In this document: positions 1 to 7,054 of the stretch, piece by piece
Position numbering within the stretch: the stretch's first letter is position 1
How the letters are laid out: each line of letters opens with the position of its first letter
Assembly: GCA_937943575.1 (NCBI GenBank)
Contig: CALEAV010000038.1
Span: forward strand, 27,747-91,746
Source of the DNA: an uncultured bacterium
Lineage (GTDB): Bacteria > Desulfobacterota > Desulfobaccia > Desulfobaccales > 0-14-0-80-60-11
DNA: 64,000 bases
Direction: 5' to 3'
The notes under the pieces: model-generated
The model's input: only the letters and a program-made list of their open reading frames with translations
What the model was told of the DNA's origin: nothing
The model's database searches: none
Position numbers and translations under genes: made by a program

Positions 1-1373
1 CGGCGCTCCCCCAGCCGGACTGCCGTCAGATCCCGCCGGCCCACAAGCGAAATGAAGCGCCGCAGCAGAGCCCGGCGGCCCTGAAGCACCGCCGGGTCCT
101 CCGCCGGCCGGGGAGTGGCCTCCCGCCGGGTCCGGGCGGCTTCCGCCTCCCGCTCCGCCGCCGCCACCGACTCCTCCAGGGCGCGCTCCCGGCTCAGAAG
201 GTCTTCAACCCGGCGTTCCGCCGCGGCCAGCCGCCGTCCGAACTCCAGCACCTCATGGCGCAGGGTGAGGGAGGTGTCCATGCGGGCAAGGCGGCTCTCA
301 TCCCACTCGGGGCCCAGCTCCCCAAGCCGCCGCCGGAGGTCCGCCTCGGCCTCATTGAGGGCGCGGCGCTCATCGGGTTCCCGCTCCAGGAGCTCCTCGA
401 AGCGCTTCTCCTCGGCCAGCAGGGCGTCAATTTCCTGCCGCTGCTCCAGCAGCCGGGCATCGGGGGCAAGCCTGGCCAGCTCCCGGGTCAACCTCTCTGC
501 CTCGGCCTGCAAGTTCTCCCTTTCCTCCCGCAGCTCCCCGGCTTTTTGCCTCAGTTGGTCCCGTTCCGCCAGGCCCCCGGGGGGAAAGTCAGCCACCTCC
601 TCAAGCTCCTTGAGGCGCTGTCGGGCCGTCACCAGAGTCACCCACGGCTCCCGGGCCTGGGCCAGCTGCTGCAACCGGGCCAGCCGGGCCTCCACCCGGT
701 GCACCTCTCTTTTTCTCTCCCGGAGCCCCTCCTCCAGGGCCTCCCGGTCGGCCCTAAGCCCGGCAAACCGGGCGGCCTCACCCTCCAGCTCCCGCATCTC
801 CCGGGAGATCCCCTGCAGGCGGGACAAAATTTCGTTGAGCCGCCCGCCGCTCTTGGGCTTGAGGAGGACCCCCAGCTCCTGCTCCAGGCGCTGCAGCACC
901 CGGGGCACCGCGGCGGCGCCGGTGCCCCCTCCCGGGGCGAAGATCAGGCTGCGGACCTGCTGATTATCCAATACCGTCAGACTCTGGAGAGCCTTCAGGT
1001 CCACGGCAAAGATGGCCCGAAAGGTCTCCCGGTCCACTCCCCCCAGGCGGGTGGCCAGGGTATCGGGCGGCAGGGAGCTGCCGTTTTCACTCACCATGAG
1101 CTTTTTTTCCCGGCGCTGGACCACCAGGCGGCGCCCCTCCCGGCCCACCAGGACCAGCCGGCCACCCCGTTCCCGCCCCACCAGGGGCTGATAATCATTG
1201 CGGTCGGGTGAGCGGCGCTCGGGGCCGAAAAACATGAACCGGAAAAATTCCAGGAGGGTGGTCTTGCCGCTTTCATTCTCCCCGGTGAGCAGCAGCAGGC
1301 CCTCCGGGAGCCCATCCAGGCCCGTGTCGTGGTAAATCCCGAAGCCGTCGATATGGAACGCCTCAATATGCAT
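1..1373 (-). CDS. YhaN/SbcC-like AAA ATPase with coiled coil (partial, C-terminus outside window)
   Basis: Read on the minus strand, an open frame runs from ATG at 1373 to the window edge, giving about 457 residues without a stop. Residues 1-30 form the N-terminal beta strands of an SMC/Rad50-type ATPase head. The Walker A motif GENESGKT lies at 31-38. From about residue 170 the chain is rich in Leu, Glu and Arg, as expected of a long coiled coil. The C-terminal Walker B half is missing because the window ends. It follows the nuclease gene with 25 bases between them, the usual arrangement of SbcD-SbcC or YhaO-YhaN pairs. Known role of the family: an ATP-driven partner of an Mre11-type nuclease in DNA end processing. 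The exact subfamily is inferred. Confidence 0.85.
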   Translation of the reverse strand, partial: MHIEAFHIDGFGIYHDTGLDGLPEGLLLLTGENESGKTTLLEFFRFMFFGPERRSPDRNDYQPLVGRERGGRLVLVGREGRRLVVQRREKKLMVSENGSSLPPDTLATRLGGVDRETFRAIFAVDLKALQSLTVLDNQQVRSLIFAPGGGTGAAAVPRVLQRLEQELGVLLKPKSGGRLNEILSRLQGISREMRELEGEAARFAGLRADREALEEGLRERKREVHRVEARLARLQQLAQAREPWVTLVTARQRLKELEEVADFPPGGLAERDQLRQKAGELREERENLQAEAERLTRELARLAPDARLLEQRQEIDALLAEEKRFEELLEREPDERRALNEAEADLRRRLGELGPEWDESRLARMDTSLTLRHEVLEFGRRLAAAERRVEDLLSRERALEESVAAAEREAEAARTRREATPRPAEDPAVLQGRRALLRRFISLVGRRDLTAVRLGER

Positions 1374-1398
1374 GACCGCCTTCCCGGCAGGGCACCGG

Positions 1399-2667
1399 CT
1401 AAGGCTCCTCTTCCCGGAGGAGGAGATCCACCGCCTGATACTCCGCAGCCGTGAGGACTGCCCGCCAGTCCTCTGAGGTCCACCCATGAACCAGGGCGGC
1501 CAGATGGGAAAATTCCTTCCGGCTCCGCAGCACCTCCACCAGCTCCCGGGTCATCCCCTCCCCCCGGTATCGTTCCGCCACCCGCAGGACCTCCCCCAGG
1601 AAGTCGGGCAGCTGCCGGCGCGGTTCCAGGTCCAGAGGGCCGTGGGTGTCCAGGGCGATGGACTCCAGCCAGACGAAATCGGGGCGCTCTCCCTCCCCCT
1701 CCCGCATGGGCTCGGCCAGGTCCCGGTCCGGATCGAGCCGGCTCAGCGGTTCATGCAGCTCCCCCCGGCCGGTGAGGTGCAGGCGCCAGACCACCCCCCG
1801 CCCCTCGGCCTGGCGGCGCAGCTCCTCCCGCCGGGCCTGCATTTCCTCCAGCAGGTCATCCAAGGTGGCCACCTCCCGGATATCCACAGTCTCGAGAGAC
1901 CAGCGCACGGCATCGGTGGGCACAAACAGCGGCCGCGTCCGGCCTGAGTCCTCCACCCGCACCACAAAGCAGCCCCGGGGGCCGGTCTCCCGGATGCTGC
2001 GGCCCTGGGTGGTGCCGGAGTAGACCACCCAGGGGGCCTCCTGACGCAGCAGCAGGGGCGCATGGACATGACCCAGGGCGAAATAATCCACCCCGCAGGC
2101 CTCCAGGTCCGCCAGGGTGCAGGGGGCATAATTGTCATGGGCCGGGTTGCCCCCCACATTGGCGTGCAAAACACCCACGGTGAAAGGGCCGGGCTCCCGG
2201 CGGGGGAAGCGGGCCGCCAGATTCTCCCGCACCTCCCGCACCGGGAAGCTGATGCCGCAGACCCGGGCCAGCTCGCTGCCGCGGCGCCGCACCGGGCGGC
2301 ACTCCACCGCCTCGCCCCCGAAGCGGTGGACCCCTTCCGGCAGCCGCAGTCTCGCCTCCCAGGCGGACAGGGGGTCGTGATTGCCATGGGCCACAAAGAC
2401 CTCTATCCCGGCCGCCGCCGCCCGGGTCAGGGCCTCCTTGAAGCGGATCTGGGCATAGAGGCTGTGGTGGGCGCTGTCATAAACATCGCCCGCAATCACC
2501 AGGAAAGCGGCCTGCTCCGCCGCCGCCAGATCCACCACCCGCTCCAGGGCCTGAAAGGTGGCCTGCCGCAGGGCCTCCCGGATCAGGGGTGGGGCCGTCC
2601 CCGCCAGGCACTCAAAGGGGGCGTCCAGATGCAGGTCGGCACAGTGCACAAAGGTGAAGGCAGCCAT
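1399..2667 (-). CDS. DNA repair exonuclease, Mre11/SbcD/YhaO-type metallophosphoesterase
   Basis: A 422-residue protein with the full set of calcineurin-like phosphoesterase motifs: D11-x-H13, GDVYD at 60-64, GNHD at 95-98, His168 in GVLH and GHVH at 199-202. These ligate two metal ions in Mre11 and SbcD nucleases. The C-terminal 150 residues are a helical, charged region of the size seen in YhaO proteins. The ATG at 2667 is preceded on the minus strand by a GGAGG ribosome-binding site. A TATATA element lies just upstream of that site, so a very short leader is possible. It is transcribed with the downstream coiled-coil ATPase. Family knowledge predicts ATP-stimulated nuclease activity on DNA ends in the cytoplasm. 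Whether it is SbcD or the YhaO branch is less certain. Confidence 0.88.
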   Translation of the reverse strand: MAAFTFVHCADLHLDAPFECLAGTAPPLIREALRQATFQALERVVDLAAAEQAAFLVIAGDVYDSAHHSLYAQIRFKEALTRAAAAGIEVFVAHGNHDPLSAWEARLRLPEGVHRFGGEAVECRPVRRRGSELARVCGISFPVREVRENLAARFPRREPGPFTVGVLHANVGGNPAHDNYAPCTLADLEACGVDYFALGHVHAPLLLRQEAPWVVYSGTTQGRSIRETGPRGCFVVRVEDSGRTRPLFVPTDAVRWSLETVDIREVATLDDLLEEMQARREELRRQAEGRGVVWRLHLTGRGELHEPLSRLDPDRDLAEPMREGEGERPDFVWLESIALDTHGPLDLEPRRQLPDFLGEVLRVAERYRGEGMTRELVEVLRSRKEFSHLAALVHGWTSEDWRAVLTAAEYQAVDLLLREEEP

Positions 2668-2746
2668 GGTTCCTGCCTCCTATATACCGTGAGCGGGCTC
2701 CCAAGTCCAGCCGGGGCAGGGGCCCGCCCGCCGGCGAAGGACGCCA

Positions 2747-2775
2747 TTGTTCCCCCCCGGCGCCTTTGGTATAAT
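2747..2775 (+). promoter_or_regulatory. Sigma-70 type promoter for the antiporter gene
   Basis: A perfect -10 hexamer TATAAT at 2770-2775 is preceded by TTGTTC at 2747-2752 with a 17-base spacer. It lies about 50 bases before the ATG at 2828. Confidence 0.55.
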
Positions 2776-2827
2776 GGCACCGCTTGGCCGAGCCTGGCCG
2801 TCACTGTCCGGCCCGATTAAGGAGCCC

Positions 2828-4738
2828 ATGGTCCCCCATCCCCACCCCCGTGACAACACCGGCGCCCCTTTTCCGACTCACTCGTTGGGGTGGCGCCGCG
2901 CCCTCTGGTGGCCGCTGCTGGTAGCGGTCCTGATCATCACCCCCAAGCCGGCCCTGGCGGCGGAGGCCGGGCACACGCTGCTGGCCAGCATCAGCATCAG
3001 CATCCTGGTGGCCACCCTGGTGGGCTGCCTGGCCGTCCTCCTCAAGCAGCCCCTGATCCTGGCCTACATCGTCGGCGGGGTGATCATCGGGCCGCAGATC
3101 GGCTTCGCCTGGGTCCGGAACCAAAGTGACATCGAGACCATCGCGGAAATCGGCCTCATCCTCCTCCTCTTCATGATCGGGCTGGAGCTGGACCTGAAAA
3201 AGATCCGGGAATCCGGCAGATCCCTCATCGTCACCGGGGTGCTGCAGTTTATCCTCTGCGTCTCTTTGGCCTTCGGCTTTCTTCTGCTTCTGGGCTTTTC
3301 CCTCACGGCTGCCGGGGCGGAGTATCGTATCCTGGGGGTGCCCTTACGCGGCGGCCCTTATGACCTCCTGTATCTGGCCGCCTGCCTGGGGCTGAGCAGC
3401 ACCACCATCGTGGTGAAGCTCCTCTACGAAAAATTTGAGCTGGACACTCTGGCGGGCCGCCTCACCGTGGGGGTGCTCATCTTCCAGGACCTGTGGGCCA
3501 TCGTGCTCCTCGGCCTGCAGCCCAATCTCTCCCAGCCCCAGGTGGGCATCATCCTGGTATCCTTCGCCAAGGGCGGCCTGCTGGTGGCCGTGAGCCTGCT
3601 CCTGAGCAAATACGGCCTGGGGTTCATCTTCCAGCGCATCGCCAAACTGCCGGAGCTGGTGCTGGTGGCCTCCCTGGGCTGGTGCTTCTTCATGGCGGGG
3701 CTGGCCAACTACCTGGGGCTCTCCATGGAAATGGGGGCGCTCATCGCCGGGGTGGCCATCTCCACCTTCCCCTACAACCTGGACATCATCGGCAAGATCA
3801 TCAACATCCGGGACTTTTTCATCACCCTGTTTTTTGTGGCTCTGGGCATGGTGATCCCCAACCCGCTGCACAAACCCGGCCTCTTTGCCCTGGCCCTGCT
3901 CCTGGCGGGGTTTCTCATGCTCACCCGCTTCCTCACCGTCTTCCCCCTGCTCTACTGGCTGGGCAACGGCAACCGGGTGAGCCTCCTCACCTCCATCAAC
4001 CTCTCCCAGCTCAGCGAGTTTTCCCTGGTCCTCGCGGTGATGGGGGCCAAGGCGGACTACGGCCATATCGGCTCCGACACCCTCACCCTCATCATCTTCA
4101 TCTTTGTGGTGACCTCCATCGCCTCCACCTACATGATCAAGGGCAGTCACTCCCTGCAGGCGGTCTTAAGCCGGGGAGCGGAGAGGCTGGGCTTTCGCCC
4201 CCTGAGGGAGGAGCGGCGGGAGGAGGCGGCAGCCGAGCACAAGGACGTGGCGGTCCTGGGGTTTTTCCGGGTGGCCAGCGCCCTGGTGGCCCACCTGGAG
4301 CAGACCCGCCCCGAGCTCCTGCAGCATCTGGTGGTGGTGGACTTCAACCCCGAGGTCTACCGGGGCCTCCGGGCCCGGGGGGTGAAGGTGGTCTACGGGG
4401 ATATCAGTAACCTCCAGACCCTGCACCATGCCGGCCTGGAGCACGTCCGCGTTGTGCTTTCCACCATCACCGATGATATCCTGGTGGGCACCGACAACCT
4501 GAAAATCATCAACGCGGTGCGGCCGCTGGCGCCCCAGGCCAGGATCATCGTCAGCGCCCACAGTGCCTTTCAGGCCCTGAAGCTCTACCAGGCCGGGGCG
4601 GACTACGTGCTCCTGCCCCATGAGGCGGCGGCGCTGAGGCTGGAGGCCGTCCTGGAGGTGCTCCTCAGGGGGGAGGGGGAGACCCTCAGGGAGGCGGAAA
4701 TGGCCCGGCTGGCCCGGCTGACAGAAATTTTACGGTGA
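2828..4738 (+). CDS. CPA2-family monovalent cation:proton antiporter with C-terminal TrkA-N-like domain
   Basis: The 636-residue product begins with a hydrophobic stretch ending in an AxA-like site, then about 12 membrane segments of the Na+/H+ exchanger type (residues about 45-420). These include the conserved GGVIIGPQIGF region and a charged LMIGLELDLKKI stretch. Residues about 450-570 form a Rossmann-like RCK/TrkA-N domain (VVDFNPEVYRGL, GDISN, AGADYVLLP). This is the KefB/KefC/YbaL layout, so a K+ or Na+/proton antiporter in the cytoplasmic membrane is likely. The nucleotide-binding glycine motif reads LGFFRVAS instead of GxGxxG, so NAD(H) gating may be lost. The ATG at 2828 was chosen because AAGGAG sits 5 bases upstream; an in-frame ATG at 2774 overlaps the -10 box. 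Confidence 0.85.
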   Translation: MVPHPHPRDNTGAPFPTHSLGWRRALWWPLLVAVLIITPKPALAAEAGHTLLASISISILVATLVGCLAVLLKQPLILAYIVGGVIIGPQIGFAWVRNQSDIETIAEIGLILLLFMIGLELDLKKIRESGRSLIVTGVLQFILCVSLAFGFLLLLGFSLTAAGAEYRILGVPLRGGPYDLLYLAACLGLSSTTIVVKLLYEKFELDTLAGRLTVGVLIFQDLWAIVLLGLQPNLSQPQVGIILVSFAKGGLLVAVSLLLSKYGLGFIFQRIAKLPELVLVASLGWCFFMAGLANYLGLSMEMGALIAGVAISTFPYNLDIIGKIINIRDFFITLFFVALGMVIPNPLHKPGLFALALLLAGFLMLTRFLTVFPLLYWLGNGNRVSLLTSINLSQLSEFSLVLAVMGAKADYGHIGSDTLTLIIFIFVVTSIASTYMIKGSHSLQAVLSRGAERLGFRPLREERREEAAAEHKDVAVLGFFRVASALVAHLEQTRPELLQHLVVVDFNPEVYRGLRARGVKVVYGDISNLQTLHHAGLEHVRVVLSTITDDILVGTDNLKIINAVRPLAPQARIIVSAHSAFQALKLYQAGADYVLLPHEAAALRLEAVLEVLLRGEGETLREAEMARLARLTEILR

Positions 4739-4924
4739 GGCGGACGGGTCTGCGGGGGGAGGGCCAAAGAAAAGGAGGATCCCCTCCTCGCACCCAAGAG
4801 AGGGTGTGGGGGAAGGGCGGCCGTCCCGCTCCACCCCTCCCGCCAGGGGCCCGGGTCTCAAGCAAACATGGGAAGATTGGCCCGGGGAGGCGCTCTCCCC
4901 GGGGCCCTGCGAGGTGAACGAGGC

Positions 4925-5674
4925 ATGTACAAACTGGTCCTGCTGCGCCACGGCGAGAGCATCTGGAACAAGGAGAACCGCTTCACCGGCTGGATCGACG
5001 TGGGCCTGTCGGAGAAAGGGGTGGAGGAGGCCCGGGAGGCCGGCCGGGTGCTGGCGAAAGAGGGCTTTGTCTTCGATGTGGCCTACACCAGCGTGCTGAA
5101 GCGGGCCATCAAGACCCTGTGGCTGGTCCTGGAGGAGATGGACCTCATGTGGATCCCCATCCACCACAGCTGGCGGCTCAATGAGCGGCACTACGGGGCG
5201 CTTCAGGGGCTGAACAAGGTGGAGACGGTGGAGCGCCACGGGCTGGAGCAGGTGCAGCTCTGGCGGCGCAGCTACGACGTGCCCCCGCCGCCGTTGAGCC
5301 CCGATGACCCCCGCCATCCGGCCCGGGACCCCCGCTACCGGGGGGTGCCGGCGGCGGAGCTGCCCCTCACGGAGTGCCTCAAGGACGTGGTGGCCCGCTT
5401 CCTCCCCTACTGGCACGACACCCTGGCGCCGGCGGTGGCCTCCGGGGCCCGGGTGATCATCGCCGCCCATGGCAATTCCCTGCGGGCCCTGGTGAAATAC
5501 CTGGATAACCTCTCCGACGAAGAGATTGTGGGCCTCAACATCCCCACGGGCATCCCCCTGGTCTATGAGCTGGACGCCGACCTCAGGCCCCTGAACCGCT
5601 ACTATCTGGGAGACCCGGAAAAGGTGAAGGCGGCCATTCAGTCCGTGGCGGAGCAGTTGAAGAAGAAGGCTTAA
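4925..5674 (+). CDS. gpmA: 2,3-bisphosphoglycerate-dependent phosphoglycerate mutase
   Basis: A 249-residue cytoplasmic enzyme interconverting 3- and 2-phosphoglycerate in glycolysis and gluconeogenesis. It carries the phosphohistidine motif [18 protein letters not shown] at residues 5-22, the [12 protein letters not shown] motif near 90, and the second catalytic His in [10 protein letters not shown] near 185. Length matches dPGM (about 248). The ATG at 4925 gives the standard N-terminus [10 protein letters not shown]; an in-frame ATG 57 bases upstream would add a non-conserved extension. It stands alone between the antiporter and the CsoR-type regulator. Confidence 0.95.
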   Translation: MYKLVLLRHGESIWNKENRFTGWIDVGLSEKGVEEAREAGRVLAKEGFVFDVAYTSVLKRAIKTLWLVLEEMDLMWIPIHHSWRLNERHYGALQGLNKVETVERHGLEQVQLWRRSYDVPPPPLSPDDPRHPARDPRYRGVPAAELPLTECLKDVVARFLPYWHDTLAPAVASGARVIIAAHGNSLRALVKYLDNLSDEEIVGLNIPTGIPLVYELDADLRPLNRYYLGDPEKVKAAIQSVAEQLKKKA

Positions 5675-6026
5675 GGGGAACGCCGGCACGTTGCAGAAGA
5701 CGGCGGGGGGCCGGCCGGGCCCAAATCCACCACCGGCGCCTGCACCCCCGGGGGGACGACGGTCCTTTCCAGAAGATGATGGGGGCCGGAGTCGGAAGAG
5801 GGGGCTGAAAAAGAAGGCGTGGGGGCACGCCGGGGCCGGGGGAGCGGCGGGGGAGGGTTTTTCAGTTGACAAATACCATACCATGGTATAGTATTTGCTC
5901 AGGTGGGGCCGCTCCCGGCCCCTCTCCCGCCTCCACCTCCCGGGGGGAGGGGGCCAGGGCAGGCGGGGAGCCGGGCCCCCCGGCCCCGGACACCCCGGCG
6001 CCTCACCATCCTGAGGAGGACATCCC
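5675..6026. other. 352-base intergenic region with one regulated promoter
   Basis: No convincing gene is seen here. The first 190 bases are G/C-rich and unstructured. An A/T-rich promoter with a large inverted repeat occupies 5866-5896. The remaining 130 bases form a GC-rich leader to the regulator gene, ending in a GAGGAG ribosome-binding site. Confidence 0.6.
5866..5896 (+). promoter_or_regulatory. Promoter overlapped by a 26-bp inverted repeat, probable CsoR/CstR operator
   Basis: A consensus -35 TTGACA at 5866-5871 is followed after 17 bases by TAGTAT at 5889-5894. Bases 5871-5896 form an inverted repeat with 13-base arms (left arm AAATACCATACCA) and a single mismatch. It covers the whole spacer and the -10 box. 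Position and symmetry are those of a repressor site. The next gene encodes a CsoR-family repressor, so autoregulation is the natural inference. Confidence 0.7.
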
Positions 6027-6317
6027 ATGGCTAAGCCCACCGGCCACCCGGACCGGCCCACCCAGGAGATCCTCGCCCGCCTGCGGCGCATCGAAGGCCA
6101 GGTGCGTGGCCTCCAAGACATGATCCGCAAGGGGCGGGAGTGCGAGGCCGTCCTCACCCAGGTGCGGGCGGTGCAGGCGGCGCTGGCCGCCGTGGCCCGC
6201 CGGGTGCTGGAGCACTATCTGGAGGAATGCCAGAGGGAGTGGGAAGCGGAGCCCGACCCCCGGCTCCTGACGGAGAAGCTGCGGCACACCGTGGGCCTCC
6301 TCAGCAAATTTCTGTAG
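6027..6317 (+). CDS. CsoR/RcnR-family (DUF156) repressor, CstR-like
   Basis: A 96-residue all-alpha repressor with the family signature RLRRIEGQVRGLQDMI at residues 18-33. Cu(I)-sensing CsoR uses Cys, His and Cys spaced 25 and 29 residues apart. Here the two cysteines are present at the right distance (C39 and C68), but the His position is Tyr64, with a His next to it at 63. Loss of that His with both thiols kept is the pattern of CstR, which senses persulfides. The gene lies directly downstream of a palindromic promoter and 29 bases before a DsrE-family gene, which fits sulfur rather than copper control. The family is certain; the ligand is inferred. Confidence 0.85.
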   Translation: MAKPTGHPDRPTQEILARLRRIEGQVRGLQDMIRKGRECEAVLTQVRAVQAALAAVARRVLEHYLEECQREWEAEPDPRLLTEKLRHTVGLLSKFL

Positions 6318-6346
6318 CGGCTCACCGCCGTAATATAGGAGGAACT

Positions 6347-6790
6347 ATGAGCACTGCCAAAGAGAAGGCCTGTTTCATCTGTTCCCGGGACACCCTGGAC
6401 GGGGCCTACCCTTCCCTCATCCTGGGCATCAACGCCGCCCGCCTGGGGATGGAGGCCAAGGTCTTTTACACCTTCATGGGGGTGAACCTGGTGAAGAAAG
6501 GCGGCATTGAGAAGGCCAAATTCATCCCCCCGGGCCCCATGGGCGCGGTCCCGGGCATGGCCACCCTGGCCACCGCCATGATGAAGAAGAAGGCGGAGAA
6601 GGCCCAGATCCCCTCCCTGCCGGACCTGATGGAGATGGCGCAGCTGGAGGGGGTGGAGCTCATCGCCTGCCGCATGACCATCGACATGATGGAGATCCGG
6701 GAGGAGGAGATGCTGGAGGGGGTCCCGATCTGGACAGCCGAGGAGTTCCTCAAATACGCCAAGGATGCCAAGATCTGCCTCTTCACCTAA
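6347..6790 (+). CDS. DsrE/DsrF-like sulfur-relay family protein
   Basis: A 147-residue cytoplasmic protein of the DsrE/DsrF/DrsH fold. It starts at ATG 6347 after the ribosome-binding site AGGAGG. Features include CFICSRDTLDGAYPSL near the N-terminus (C9, C12), a hydrophobic loop GAVPGMATLATAMMKKK, and the ACRMTIDMM motif with C108, where related DsrE2 proteins hold their persulfide-carrying Cys. No membrane segment is obvious, apart from the moderately hydrophobic Met/Ala-rich loop. It is co-transcribed with the CstR-like regulator. Known family members accept or hand on persulfide sulfur; the partner here is not visible in the window. Confidence 0.82.
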   Translation: MSTAKEKACFICSRDTLDGAYPSLILGINAARLGMEAKVFYTFMGVNLVKKGGIEKAKFIPPGPMGAVPGMATLATAMMKKKAEKAQIPSLPDLMEMAQLEGVELIACRMTIDMMEIREEEMLEGVPIWTAEEFLKYAKDAKICLFT

Positions 6791-6808
6791 GCCTTTTTCC
6801 CGCCGTGC

Positions 6809-6835
6809 GGGCCGCCCGTCGCCGGGGGGCGGCCC
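6809..6835 (+). terminator. GC-rich hairpin terminator after the DsrE gene
   Basis: A perfect 9-base stem, GGGCCGCCC at 6809-6817 paired with GGGCGGCCC at 6827-6835, lies 19 bases after the stop codon. Only a scattered T-rich stretch follows (6837-6850), so termination may be partial. Confidence 0.5.
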
Positions 6836-6903
6836 GGTTCAAATTCTTTTCCGCCACCGTCCGGAATCCGACCCGGAAAAATTCGCCCTGCCTCTTTCTT
6901 GGC

Positions 6904-6932
6904 TTGACAGGGCTTCCGGAAGCCCCTTAAAT
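6904..6932 (+). promoter_or_regulatory. Promoter with a 16-bp palindrome filling its spacer
   Basis: TTGACA at 6904-6909 and TTAAAT at 6927-6932 are 17 bases apart. The spacer contains the perfect palindrome GGGCTTCCGGAAGCCC (6910-6925). This lies about 120 bases before the sigma-54 activator gene and is its likely promoter and operator. Confidence 0.55.
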
Positions 6933-7054
6933 GGAATTACGATCTGAACCATGAAGCCCGAAATCATCTTCCCCCCTCCCTGACCGACTTCCGGACCTGT
7001 CCTGATCCGAAGGTAGGCTGCACATCCCCTTGACCTCCCAAAGGAGCCCGGCGG

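Noticed and set aside
255..1211. Long plus-strand reading frame opposite the coiled-coil ATPase
   Set aside because: It is rich in Leu, Gln, Gly and Pro without motifs and lies opposite a gene with clear Walker A and start signals. High GC makes such antisense frames common.
6828..6856. tRNA-like T-loop GGTTCAAATTC
   Set aside because: The flanking bases cannot form a T-stem or acceptor stem, and no D-arm or anticodon arm precedes it.
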